This document shows, piece after piece, positions 22,027-32,656 of a stretch of 33,215 nt of DNA. The position numbers and the translations under genes are program-made. Under the pieces are notes generated by a model, which searched no databases, was not told the DNA's origin, and saw only the letters and a list, made by a program, of their open reading frames with translations. Each line of letters opens with the position of its first letter. The stretch's first letter is position 1. Source of the stretch: Scedosporium boydii (taxonomy: Eukaryota; Ascomycota; Sordariomycetes; Microascales; Microascaceae); NCBI GenBank assembly GCA_002221725.1, contig NJFT01000329.1:1-33215 (forward strand), in the 5' to 3' direction.

Positions 22027-22904
22027 TATCTCGATGGGGAGCTCCAGTGAGACAAGGAGGATCCATCAGGGTTTTATAAAAGAAGAAAAGATATGATTTA
22101 AAACTCTTCTCCCCGTTGAGCTCGAGCGGTAGTAAGTAGGCACCGGTTCCTTCCTGCTAACAGGTTTGCCGTGGAATCCACGATGGGTAGATGCCACCGG
22201 GCAGCTTCCTCGTCTGCATGTTGGGCTCTTCGCGCGGCCAAAACAGACGGAATGGCGGAATGGTCGAGTGGTATGAATAAAAGAAGGCTGGCATCTGTAA
22301 TTTTAGATGTTGTTATTTCAATTGATGTATGCTGGGACTAACATGAAGTCGACTAAGCACATTCACGGCATGGCTCATCGCCTACTAGGGACTCTTGCAA
22401 AGCAGTATCTACTGTCTCTTCACTGAAACCGTGATTTGAGATTCCGTGGTTCACCGTTGACTGATTTCCTCAAAATCCTGGTGATAGAGCTTCTATGTCC
22501 ATCACAAAGCCAGGGCTTACCTGAAATACCCTCCTGCTGCTCATGGATTTCTCAGATAGCCACCTCGGCCCGTAGCTGCATGGCTCCTTTGACTTCACAC
22601 TTGCTTTTCAACACAGCATCACCTCAGCGCTCCCTTGTATTATATTCTTGCTTGTTGCAGTGTCTGGACTTCCTGGTATATTGTGCAGATGACCAAAGCA
22701 GATTGGTTTGACTGTTGACGTGCGGCTCTCTACTGGCTAAAGATGGTGAGTAGAAATACAGCCACGAAAAGACCAGGTAAGCTCTGATTAAGTTAAACTG
22801 ACAAACTTGACTTAGTATTAGTTATTTCAGGTTAGTGCATGACTACCTCTTCTCTCTGTCCTCCTGACGTGGCACTGTCGAGGAGGTTATGGCAGTGATG
22901 TAGC
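22027..22904. other. Intergenic region, possibly more transporter relic
   Basis: About 0.9 kb. The top strand from about 22436 has hydrophobic stretches in several frames that might be remains of the membrane part (TMD0) of the ABC-C relic that follows, but I cannot align them with confidence. A tRNA-like box A (TGGTCGAGTGGT) at about 22261-22272 lacks the rest of a tRNA. Confidence 0.4.
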
Positions 22905-23480
22905 CTCGAAGCCTTACCCGCTGTCTTCGTTATCTCAGTCACCACCAAGACTGCGCTCTTGTTTCTCGAAGAGATGCCTGAACTACCTCCGTGGTATGGA
23001 TCGCGGATGGAAATGAGTCCAGAGTCCACTAGCGGCGCGATGAACTGCTCGTTCTTCCGGTGGCTCAGCGCCATTCTCCTCCGCGGCTACCGTGGCTTTC
23101 TCGACCCCCCAAAGCTCGATTCCCAGCTCCTTCTTGACCACCCAACCCGCGACAGCAAAGACCAACTGGAAGGGGGCAATACTCCGTCTGCCTCAGTCCT
23201 TTCGCACCATCGCATCTCGAACTTTATCCGCCCCGCCTCGCTCTCTCGGTATCCAAACTCACGCGGCGCTTTCTTATCAAACATGTCATCGAGCACGCCA
23301 AGGATTCGGCAGAGTTACTGAACCCAGACCTCGATGTCGCCAGAGGCCTTATCGGCGCAATGGTTCGGGATCCCCATCTTGACCTCGGTCTGGAACAACC
23401 TGACGAGGCTTGAGGCTGGAAGACTCCAATGTCTTGGCACAGCAATGATCTTTCGAGGTAAGGAAGCTCCTTCCGAATAG
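22905..23480 (+). pseudogene. Probable relic of an ABC-C (MRP-type) multidrug transporter
   Basis: Plus-strand fragments in three frames follow the order expected at the TMD0/TMD1 junction of fungal ABC-C transporters. Frame one (about 22911-23160) has a hydrophobic helix, then LLFLEEMPE, MSPESTSG (23013-23036) and FFRWLSAILLRGYRGFL (23052-23102). The last resembles the family's FxWLNPLxxRGYR segment. A second frame (from 23092) carries NWKGAILRLPQSFRTI. A third has FLIKHVIEHAKDSAELLN and ARGLIGAMV (23270-23365), like the FLIxRVIxy and GxGLIGAxV segments, with a stop at 23411. AMIFRG (23442-23459) echoes the following AxMFRGAL, and a stop falls at 23478. No nucleotide-binding domain is found downstream. 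The assignment rests on recalled family patterns; the frame breaks and truncation are directly visible. Confidence 0.55.
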
Positions 23481-24534
23481 CAAGTATTTCTTGGCTGTTT
23501 AAACGAGGGCTTAATCACGCTTGGGCTTTCTCACTTTTCAAGCCCAGATGGACGATCTCACCTCTCATCCAAGTTGGGAAAGAGCGTACAGTGCGGATTA
23601 CCACATGATACATTTAAGGTTACTAAGAAAATAGAGTTTCATCACGTGACTTTCCTTAGCTCCAGCCTCCAAGGTCCAAGCACCCTGGACGATTTGATGT
23701 GCATCGATAGCTTCTTCCATTTGGGCTTTTCGTGACCTGGCCCATCTTTCACGCTGCGTTCCAAGCGAAACCTTGGAAAGGGTCTCCCGCCTGTGTCTTA
23801 GAAGGCGCATAGGAGGAGCACGTAGCCAGAAGTTCGACGATTCATCTGATCTGTTCCTCCCCATCATCGTTCCTTCGACGCAACAACTTCGAATCCTCCA
23901 CGACAGGCATTATCGCCTCCCCGCAACGAACCTTCGACCCTTCGATTCACGGATATTTTGGCATCGATTACGGTATTATCTGTGTAATAGATTGGAGGAG
24001 AACGTATTATAACCGTTCTCACTTGTAATTGGAGCTACTCGAACCTACATCTGGTGTGGAGGAAGCCAGTGGTGGCGCGGGCACGCGACAATAGCGACTT
24101 CCACTGAGAGTTCCTATTCACCACATTCAACGAGGGTAGGAGCCATTCAGGCCCCTTACAAAGGGTCAGATTAAGCGTCTGGGGTTTCATATTTCGGATG
24201 CTTGTCCCCTTTTTTGTCACATTCCTCTTGCCTACTTGGCAGATCATTCCCAACGCCACCCGCATCTTCCCCCTCTGGCATCTGGAGTCGTCGCATAGAA
24301 GTATAAAAGAACAAAACAAGCTGGTTGGATCTTGACTTTATTTATTTTTCTACTGCTATTCTTTACGTCTACGATTCGCTTCGTTTGGGGAGCCTTTGGA
24401 AGGCCTTCTCATATTGAAGCGAGAGAGGGGGAGAGAAGAAGAAGAAGAAGAAGAAGAGGAAGAAAAAGAGGAAGACGACCAGAAGAGGAAGAAACAAGGC
24501 CCTCCAAGGCATCTCTGAGACTTTAGAACTCATC
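23481..24534. other. Intergenic region and PCF11 5' leader
   Basis: About 1 kb with no recognised gene. The last 120 nt are strongly purine-rich and include a (GAA)7 run, probably within the PCF11 promoter or leader. Confidence 0.6.
24435..24455. repeat. (GAA)7 microsatellite upstream of PCF11
   Basis: Seven GAA units within a longer purine-rich tract, about 80 nt before the PCF11 start codon. Confidence 0.9.
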
Positions 24535-27014
24535 ATGTCGTATGAAAATGCTGCCGCCGAGGTGGCGGAGGATTTCAAGACGGCGCTGGAGGACATGACC
24601 TCCATCAGTCGAATCGAGATTATGAACTTGTGCCAGATTGCCCGCGAGAATACGGAGCATGCCTTTGAAATCTCTGAAGTTCTTGTCGCCCACATAAACC
24701 GGGTATGCATTTCGGATAACCTCCCCCTTCCCTTCCCGAACCTTGGCGTACAGAATAGACACACGAGGTCTTAGCTACTCCCAGGCTTCGGTTTTTCCCA
24801 ATATCGACATGCTAACAAGGGTTCTATAGACTGCTCCTCAAAAAAAGTTGGCCGCGCTATACGTGCTAGATGCCATAGTCAAGAATGTCGGCACACCGTA
24901 CACACTCTATGTGGCACCCAAGCTGTTCTCGACCTTCATGGAGGCTTATGCCCGGGTAGAGCACCCTGTCCGGCGCAAGATGGAGGAGATGCTGAAGACG
25001 TGGAAAGGGCCTGTTCCTGGCTCTATGGATACCAAGCCGGTCTTCCCTCCCGACGTTGTGAAACCCATCGAGAATGCCCTCATCAAGGCTCATACTTCCG
25101 CCATGCAGACACTTCAACAGCACCGCAAGACTCAACCGCACATTCTCGGCCGCCCTCCACCTGGCGCGCCGCACCGAAACACTCCTACGCCTCCCGGTAT
25201 GCCTCAGGGTGCTCACGGCCACCCCTATGCTCATCACGCCGCTCCGGATGTTAATGGAACTGGCACCCCCCAGCATCAGGTATCTCTCTCCGTGGCCTTT
25301 TCTAGAGTGAACTCCCTGCTAATATTTTCCTCTTCGTAGACGCCCCCTTTCGTGCCGCCAGGGTCTGGGGCTCAGTCTATGCCTCCCACCCACGGAGCGC
25401 ATGCTTATTATGGCGCGCCGCAGCAGCCAGGATATGTGGGAGGGGTGAACGCAGATGTGTTGAATAAAGACATCGAAGACCTCGTCCTTGCAACGCGCGT
25501 GGAGTATGCGCAGAATCCGCATGATGGTAGTATTCCAACGAGACTGAAGGCGCTCATGGACTTGCAAGCAATCGTGCAAGCCAAGAACCTGCCGCAAGAC
25601 CAACTCGTGCTAGTTAAGAAACAAGTAGATGAACTCGCCGTGAAGATGAGAGTTCCACAAGTAGGCAGCACCACCACCGGCTTGACGCCAAACCATCAGC
25701 ACCAGCACCACGTACCTCTACCTGCCAGCGTAGCCCCTCCCCCTTCTACATCTTCGGCGGGCACGACGCCCGTGCCTCTGCCGCTGGCGCAAGTGCCGAC
25801 ACCAGTACCGACAGCTTCGGCCCCTGTGCCCGCGCAGCCTCAAGGCCACGTAACGATTGATTCCCTCCTAGGAAAGGGAGCTTTGGCTGCTCTTCTGGCG
25901 CAGCAGGCCGAGCGATCTGCGCGTTCGACTCCGGCTCCCGCGCCGCCGGCCACACACACCCCACCGCAGCCGCCACCCGCGATGCCTGCAGCCGCTCCTC
26001 CACAAGCACAGGACCCTATGGCCTTAATTCACCAACTGAGGCAGGCGGGCCTTCTAGGCGCGGCTGGACATGCGGCCGCCCCGGTTGCCCCACCTCCCGC
26101 TCCCGCGGCGCCTAGTATCCCTACTCGGGCGATGCAATCCGCCGCCCTCGCCTCTCTGCCTCCGGTGCTTGCGAGAGTATTGTCGCCGATGAAGGCATGG
26201 GCTCCGCCTCCCCCGCCAGTCGACTCGAGGGAATTGTCATGGAACCTAACATCCCTCCAAGTTGTGTGAGTACATTTGTTCTCTTTGTTGCCAATCTTTT
26301 TTTTTTTTTTTCCTCTTTTCTTTGCCTCTAATGTTACTGACGTCTCCGCCAGACGGCCCTACCTATTCCCGGCTTTGTACGGAGAACTTGGACCGCAATG
26401 TAGCCAGTGTGGTCGGCGATTCAAGGCGGACGCAGAAGGGAAGAAGAAGAAGACGGCGCACATGGATTGGCATTTCCGCGTGCGGCAACGCATGGCCGAG
26501 GCAGAGAAGCGCGGTCAATATCGAAGCCACTACGTACCCAAACACGTAAGTCCCCATTTCTCTCCCTCACTCGGCAAAAAACTACGAAGAAGGAAACCAA
26601 ACTAACTCAATTCTCCAGGACTGGATAAAATCCCGCGAGGAAGTAGACCTCGACTACTCCGCCGAAGAAAAAGACACCACAACCTCCGAAGAAGCCTCCA
26701 AGCCCCCCGAGCAGCAATACATCCGCGTACCCGACCCGTCCTCCGGCATCAGCAAAGTCTGCCCCATCTGCCAAGAGCAGTTCGAGAACAAGTGGCTCGA
26801 CTCGGCGCAGGAATGGGTGTGGCTCGACGCCAAGATGGTGGGGAACCGCGCGTACCACGCGAGCTGCCACGCCGAAGCGACCAAGGATCGAGATAGGGCG
26901 ACGACTCCTAGTTTTGGCGGCGGAGGGAGAGGGTTCACGCCCGAGCCGGTGCTGGGGAAGAGGAAGGCTGATGTGAGTGCTGACTCTAAGACCCTGAAGA
27001 AGGGTAGGAGCTAA
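24535..27014 (+). CDS. PCF11: Pcf11, mRNA cleavage and polyadenylation factor (CID protein)
   Basis: Five exons: 24535-24702, 24830-25279, 25340-26265, 26353-26545 and 26619-27014, giving 710 residues. All introns are GT-AG with clear branch sites (for example GCTAAC, ACTAAC); intron 3 holds a long T run. The N-terminal CTD-interaction domain (about 3-140) has the signature LYVLDAIVKNVG at 66-77. It binds the phosphorylated tail of RNA polymerase II. Next comes a Pro/His/Gln-rich stretch, a conserved helical part (about 240-300), and a long Pro/Ala low-complexity region. Near the C-terminus is zinc finger 1 (Cys531, Cys534, His551, His555), then an acidic Clp1-binding-type segment, then zinc finger 2 (CPIC at 627-630 with YHASCH at 658-663). 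Pcf11 is a subunit of cleavage factor IA and couples 3'-end formation to termination in the nucleus. -3 of the ATG is A. The gene looks intact. Confidence 0.95.
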
Positions 27015-27537
27015 ATTAGAGATCGTTGGCGCCCTCTGGACCTTCCTGTTGGAAGGTCCGGCGGGTGCATTTTCTTGTTTCTTTTCTTTGCAGAAAGACG
27101 AAGTCTATTCTCTCAAGTCACGATCGAAAATGAACTAAGCCAAAACGAGTCGTACATCATCAGCAGTTCGTGCTGAGGCCAGAGGTCCCCGGAACGGGTA
27201 GGTGGTGGAAAATAACCAGGTATTTTCGGAAAACACCCCAGGACCAGCATAGAAGGGGATAGGAAAGACCTCGCGCTTATTCGCAGGTAGGAACACAGAT
27301 GAGGTTCATGCACTCGGACTCTTAAACACACTCTTTGTACTTTAACCAGACTTGCATAGCATGCGCTTCGGAGGAGTTCAAGTCGGCAGCCCAAAGGGCC
27401 CCAATTCCAAATATAATAATGGACAAAAAAGAAAAAGTTTCATAGAATTAATGCCGCAACCGATTCGCGAGTAAAGAACTCGATCCTTTCCTAAACTCCA
27501 TGACGCCTGCTGGGACACGATTATTGTCCGGTCTCAC
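27015..27537. other. Short convergent intergenic region
   Basis: About 520 nt between the stop codons of PCF11 and the aldo-keto reductase. It should hold both 3' untranslated regions. A GGACCTTCC/GGAAGGTCC inverted repeat (27038-27060), with a CTGTT spacer, follows the PCF11 stop. No gene is seen. Confidence 0.65.
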
Positions 27538-28476
27538 TCAAGATGTATATCCTATCGCCTGCTTGAGATGTGCCAAACTCTCCTCCCAGACTTCCTTCCC
27601 TTCAGCCTCAGCCCACAGGCCGACCGTCTCAATGCCCTCTAAATCCTCCCTCATGTGCTCTTCACTCGTCGTGCCATCCAAAATGGTAAACCTCTCCAAC
27701 CCCAGCAGAAGCGAGTAAAGAGCCACCGGCGCCGAAACATCGGCAGCCTTCGCAACAACCACCGCAGCCGTGGACTTCAACAGGTTGGGATTCGCAGTCA
27801 ACGTCCAAAACGACTGAAACACGATGCCCTCATCCCTACAAAAGGCGTACAACTCGGGTTGGTAGTGCCCCACGCGCAAACGATTCTGTACCACCGCCGG
27901 CTTTGGCAGCCCTCCACCCTCGTCCTTCGCCACCTCACAGAGGACCTGTAGCACGGGGAGCGGTACATTCGAAATACCCAAATTGCGGACCTGTCGCGGC
28001 ACATACGCCGCCATGGCCTCCCACACCCTCACCGTCTCCTCAATCGTAGGCAAAGGCGAGTGCAGAACCAGACAATCAAGGTACGGTTCCTCCTCCCCGT
28101 CCGTCCGGAAATTCTCCAGGCTCGACTCAACAGACTGCCTCACCTGCTCCTCGAGCTCGGCCTCGGGGTCGTAGGGCAAGTTATCGAGGTCCTGGCCGCT
28201 GACGGGGGTGTACTTCGTCTGGATGTAGAGGTCGGACCGCGACGCGATTGTGCCGGATTGGAGGGCGGCGCGGACGGCTTCGCCGACTAGGGGTTCCTGG
28301 TAGTGGCGGGGTTGGGCGGCGGTGTCGATGGCGCGGAAGCCGGCGGAGAGGGCGGCCGCTACGAGGGCTTTTGTTTGGGATTTTTTCCAGGCGGTGCCGT
28401 AGATGAGGCGGGGGGTGGCAGTTTGGGGACCGCCTTGGAGGGTGAGCGGGCGGGTGAGGGATGAGGTTCCGGCCAT
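27538..28476 (-). CDS. Aldo-keto reductase
   Basis: Single-exon gene of 312 residues, the normal length of a TIM-barrel aldo-keto reductase. These enzymes reduce aldehydes, ketones or sugars with NAD(P)H in the cytosol. The catalytic tetrad can be read: Asp51 (AIDTA), Tyr59 (RHYQEP), Lys88 (YIQTKYTP) and His139 (LVLHSPL). NLGISN at about 184-189 and VVQNR further on are the usual active-site strands; the Q-N-R replaces the common Q-(V/I)-E. The Asp-to-Tyr segment reads AAQPRHYQE where many relatives have a shorter AxxYxxE spacing, so it is a divergent member. Substrate unknown. It is transcribed away from the Gfo/Idh/MocA gene, with 1.16 kb between their starts. Confidence 0.93.
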   Translation of the reverse strand: MAGTSSLTRPLTLQGGPQTATPRLIYGTAWKKSQTKALVAAALSAGFRAIDTAAQPRHYQEPLVGEAVRAALQSGTIASRSDLYIQTKYTPVSGQDLDNLPYDPEAELEEQVRQSVESSLENFRTDGEEEPYLDCLVLHSPLPTIEETVRVWEAMAAYVPRQVRNLGISNVPLPVLQVLCEVAKDEGGGLPKPAVVQNRLRVGHYQPELYAFCRDEGIVFQSFWTLTANPNLLKSTAAVVVAKAADVSAPVALYSLLLGLERFTILDGTTSEEHMREDLEGIETVGLWAEAEGKEVWEESLAHLKQAIGYTS

Positions 28477-29638
28477 GGCTTTTGAACTTGAGAGTGTGGT
28501 GAAGTTGTATAATTTGTCGCGTGTGGGGCGGGAGGTGTGTTATTTGAGATGTAGGATCTTAAGATGGATCAAGGTGCAGGGCGAGTGATGGGAGCAGTGT
28601 TGATGATGAAGGTGACGACGAGGCTGGTGATGACGTCTTGAGGCTTGGAAACTCGACCCCGCCGCGGGGTAAAATTGTTCAAAATCTCGGGGAAGGAACG
28701 ACACAGTTCTCGGCCAGATCACGGAGCTCGTGTTGAATATGAGAAAATCGCCAGGCAACCCAACCTATAGAGCGTCTATGGACTCAGATTACGATTGAAT
28801 CCTCGGCGACTCACAAGGTTGCTTTTAGTCCATTCACCGGTATGGCGGGGCCATATGTTTACGCAACCAAGTACATTTCGAAGGCTTCAATAGCAATTTA
28901 TGCTAGAATGAGAGTCCAGTCTCTCTACACATCGTCGTAGGGCCGGAGGTAATCCCTTCCCGATAGTTTATAATGATGGAAGATGGAAGTCATGAGAACG
29001 AAGTCGGAAGTTATCCAGACCCCATCGAGATGCATGTTAGACAGATCTAGTCGTCCCTCTAAACCCCAATCACCCAAAGCTATTTTAACCTCCAATGGCG
29101 CTCGAATCACTCCCCATCAAGGAACTAGAGCGCCCGTTATCCATTATCCGCACAGATCGGCCCGGGTCCTGGCCAAACCGAAAAACGAACGAATGATACC
29201 AACCGCCCCAACCCCATCCTATCCCACGCCAGCGATGTTCGCAAGCAAATCCTGGGTCAAAACGCTTGCCGGCATTTGTGGAAACTGGGTCTTGTCTGGC
29301 TAGTGTGACGTTGCTGCGCCAGGACGGAACGTAGGCCCCGCGAACCGACGTGGGATGAACGGCGGGGTCCCTGTAGTAACAACAATGAAGGAAAGGGCAG
29401 AGATGAGCTCCGCTCCGCGACGTCTTGATTTACCCCGCCATGTCCATTTTGCGATGCCATTGAGCTCTCGTGGATATTTCATTCCTACTTCATTCCCATC
29501 CCAGACCCATTGAACTCTCCAATTCATCTTTTCTAACTACCCAATTCTTCGTAAGGAGTCCTGTACATCGTGGATCGTGGAATTCATACATTCAATAAAC
29601 AATAAACACCCAACAGCTCATCTACGTCCAACGCAATC
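28477..29638. other. Divergent promoter region of two oxidoreductase genes
   Basis: About 1.16 kb between the start codons of the aldo-keto reductase (-) and the Gfo/Idh/MocA dehydrogenase (+). Open frames here (for example 28983-29303) have no domain and I treat them as chance. Regulatory sites cannot be assigned by eye. Confidence 0.6.
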
Positions 29639-31013
29639 ATGGCATCCGGAGCTCCCTACACTGTGAAATGGGGCATAATGGCCACCGGCTGGATCGCCGA
29701 GGGTACGAGAAAACTCATAATAATATTGCCCTCATTTCTACTTTCCAAAACAACGATGGCTAACCCTCCACTCCTGTAGTCTTCAGCAGGGACCTCCTCA
29801 CCAACCCCGCCACCCGCTCCGTCCACGACGTCGCCCACACCATCACGGCCGTCGCCTCCCTCCAGGGCCCATCCCGCGCCGCCGACTTCCTCAAGAAGAT
29901 CGACGGCCCCGCGGATGCCGCCACCTACGGCACCTACGCCGAGCTCGTAGCCGACCCCAACGTCGACATCATCTACGTAGCCACGCCGCACAGCCACCAC
30001 TTCCAGAACGCCATGCTCGCTCTCGAAGGTGGCAAGAATGTGCTTTGCGAGAAGTCCCTGACTGTTACGGAGGCTCAGGCGCGGAAGCTTGTGGAGAAGG
30101 CGAGGGAAAAGAATGTTTTCTTTATGGAGGCTGTGTGGACGAGGTATTTTCCTTGGAGTATTAGGATTAGGGAGCTTGTTAAGGAGGGTGCTATTGGCCA
30201 GGTTCACAGGGTCATTGGTGAGATTACTTTCTTCTTTTTTCCTAGAACCTTGGCGCCCCTCTTCTTCTTCACCAACTACATTTGGAGGGATTTTACTATC
30301 CGTCTCTGTTAAGAGGACCAACTAACACCATTACAGCTGACCTGTCCATCGCCGAGGCCAACGACGACGGCACTCTCACCTTCCCCGAAACCAACCGCAT
30401 GATCAACACCGAACTCGCCGGTGGTGCCCTCCTCGACCTAGGCATCTACTCTCTCACCTGGGTCTTCCAAATCCTCTACCACCTCCAACCCCCCGCAGAA
30501 AAAGAAGCCCCGCAAGTCCTCGCCGCCGTCACCAAGCACACCACGGGCGCCGACGACCTCACGTCCATCATCACGCACTTCCCCAAGCACAAGTCGACGG
30601 GCATAGCCCTCACGTCCCTGCGCGTCGGCACCGACCCGGACGGCTCCAACAGCGGCGGCCCTTCCATCCGCATCCAGGGCACCAAGGGCGAGATCGCCGT
30701 CATCGGCCCCGCTTACCGCCCGGAGAAGTACCAGGTCATCAAGAAGGGTGGCGCCGTCGAGACTTTCGAGTGCGTCGTGCCCAAGGACGAGGCGCGCGGT
30801 TGGGGTCATGGGATGTTTTGGGAGGCGGATGAGTGTGCGAGGTGTTTGAGGGACGGGAAGAAGCAGAGTGATTCGATGCCTTGGGAGGAGAGTGTCGTTA
30901 TCATGGGGGTTATGGAGAAGGCTTTGAAGGCTGGGGAGGTGGAGTATCCGGAGCTCATCACGACGGATGTTTTTGATCCGCAGAGCCCGCTTAATGTGGG
31001 CAAGAAGGTGTGA
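29639..31013 (+). CDS. Gfo/Idh/MocA-family dehydrogenase (dihydrodiol/D-xylose dehydrogenase-like)
   Basis: Three exons: 29639-29702, 29780-30217 and 30337-31013, giving 392 residues. Introns are GTACGA...GCTAAC...TAG (77 nt) and GTGAGA...ACTAAC...CAG (119 nt), both phase 1. The N-terminal Rossmann fold begins KWGIMATGWIA (about 10-20) and binds NAD(P). VATPHSHH at 88-95 and CEKSLTV at 111-117 follow; Lys113 is the family's catalytic lysine, with Ser in place of the usual Pro. FMEAVWTRYFP and LLDLGIYSL belong to the C-terminal alpha/beta domain. The closest named relatives, by pattern, are dimeric dihydrodiol dehydrogenase and fungal NADP-D-xylose dehydrogenase; the substrate remains open. 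The start ATG has A at -3. Confidence 0.94.
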
Positions 31014-32242
31014 GATGTAGGGAAGAACCGATGGTGAAAAGAGGGGTGTGTAAAGAAAAAAAAAAAAAAAAGGAGACAGAAAAGGACGGAATGGGTTGTC
31101 TCATACACAACCAGGTCAAAAGATGGCAAATTTGGCTTGTGTCGTATGTTTTTGTGTGTCACGACCAACGATTGGGATGAACGGTGACTACGCTCAACAT
31201 GTAGAATCGAATCATGTCGTTCTCCTCGGGCGTTCGTAAGCCGTTTTCCGGGGACTTTGAGGCAAATGGAAGGTGAATTCCGGGTATCAGTAGGCTGTGT
31301 AAACTATGCAAACCACCCATCCAAGATCACGACCCGTCAAGGCTGAAGCAGCACAAACGAAGCATCGTGATGGTCTCAGTGTCAGATCCAAATCCCTATG
31401 CCATTAAATCACGTATAAGATGCGCGCCGCAACCGAAAAAGTCAAATTCCGTTCCACCCATCCAACCGCGGATACGTCCTTCCCACCCTCCGGACAAAGG
31501 AAACAATCTTCACGGACAAACGGGTTCGTATCCACATCCGCAAACAAACTCCAAACAATCTTCCAAACGAACCGAGCCTCAACGAACCTGTTTCCAAACC
31601 CATCTGCACCTACGGACAATCTTGGCCTCGGTTAACCTTGAGGGAAATAATAGAAGCAGAAATATGGCTCGTCAAACCAGATCCAGAAAGTGAAGGGAAT
31701 CGGGACGGCCGTCCTTCTTATAGCGGACGCCCCCTCCATCTTCGGTCCCCCGTGTCCTACGGGATCGCTGTTTTGTTTACCGATGATGAGGGATCATCTT
31801 CGCTTGTCAATGGGATCTGTAGGTTTATATTCTCGCAACGGCTTATGAATGTGACAAGTCTGGTAGCGAGGCAATGCCGACGCCCAGAAGCGGAAACACT
31901 CTGGAGGCGAGGTTTGGGTCGTACAGCTGCGTTTATGTTTTGCAAAGTGCAGGAAAAAGGAAAATCGTAGATTCCCCGATCGAGGAGGATCTCCGATGTC
32001 TTTCCTTTCCTTCTGCTGCAGGAGCTGCATTGTTTGAGCAGTTCACCGAGATATGCAGAAGCGAGGCGATTGATCGATGGAACAGGATCAAATGATTTCA
32101 AGGAACCATGGGGTGTGCAGCAAACAGACACGAGCATCGAATTCCACGCCTATGCCTTGGGTGCATCGGGTCAATCAAGGACAATGTACTGTACAAAGTG
32201 ATAATATAGTGAGAATCGTTTCGGAGAAGGGGGGAGGGGTGG

Positions 32243-32269
32243 GATGGAGATGGAGATGGAGATGGAGAT
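32243..32269. repeat. GATGGA short tandem repeat
   Basis: Four tandem GATGGA hexamers plus GAT in intergenic DNA. Confidence 0.9.
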
Positions 32270-32632
32270 CGTTTTGCACTCGCGGGATCGCCATCTCGTT
32301 TGAAAACAGGGACCCTTTACGCATGGTCTGGCGAAGGACCAAGAGGCAGTTCATGGTGCATGCAGGTACCAAAGCACACACACAGCGGCTAACAGATATT
32401 GAACAAAAGGGGAATGGGTAGAGTAAAAAAATACTCAATCGACTCTGGAGACGTACGATCAACCTTGGCGAGATGGCCATCTCGCTCCGTAGCCGAGTCC
32501 CTTCCACGTCCATATTCGGTTCGGCTATGAGCCACTGACGACATCAAGGTTACTTTCCTTCTTTCTGTCAACGATGACCCGTTTCATGGATCATGGATTG
32601 TCACAGCACAATCCGTAGTTGGCCATTAACAC

Positions 32633-32656
32633 TACCTCGTACCTCGTGCTTCGTAA
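32633..32656. repeat. Diverged TAC-core palindromic repeat
   Basis: TACCTCG occurs twice and is followed by CTTCGTA. It resembles the palindrome at 561-576 with one extra half-site and substitutions. Confidence 0.5.

Noticed and set aside
22255..22330. Possible tRNA with box A TGGTCGAGTGGT and a CATCT/AGATG hairpin
   Set aside because: No acceptor stem, T-arm or box B follows. At most a fragment.
22983..23165. Minus-strand frame opposite the ABC-C relic
   Set aside because: It looks protein-like, but the plus-strand segments match a known family in order and this frame matches nothing I recognise.
18720..31013. Secondary-metabolite gene cluster
   Set aside because: No polyketide synthase, peptide synthetase, terpene synthase or P450 is present, and housekeeping genes interrupt the transporters and oxidoreductases.
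31757..32137. 126-codon minus-strand frame near the right end
   Set aside because: No domain, overlaps plus-strand frames, and no fungal splice pattern extends it.
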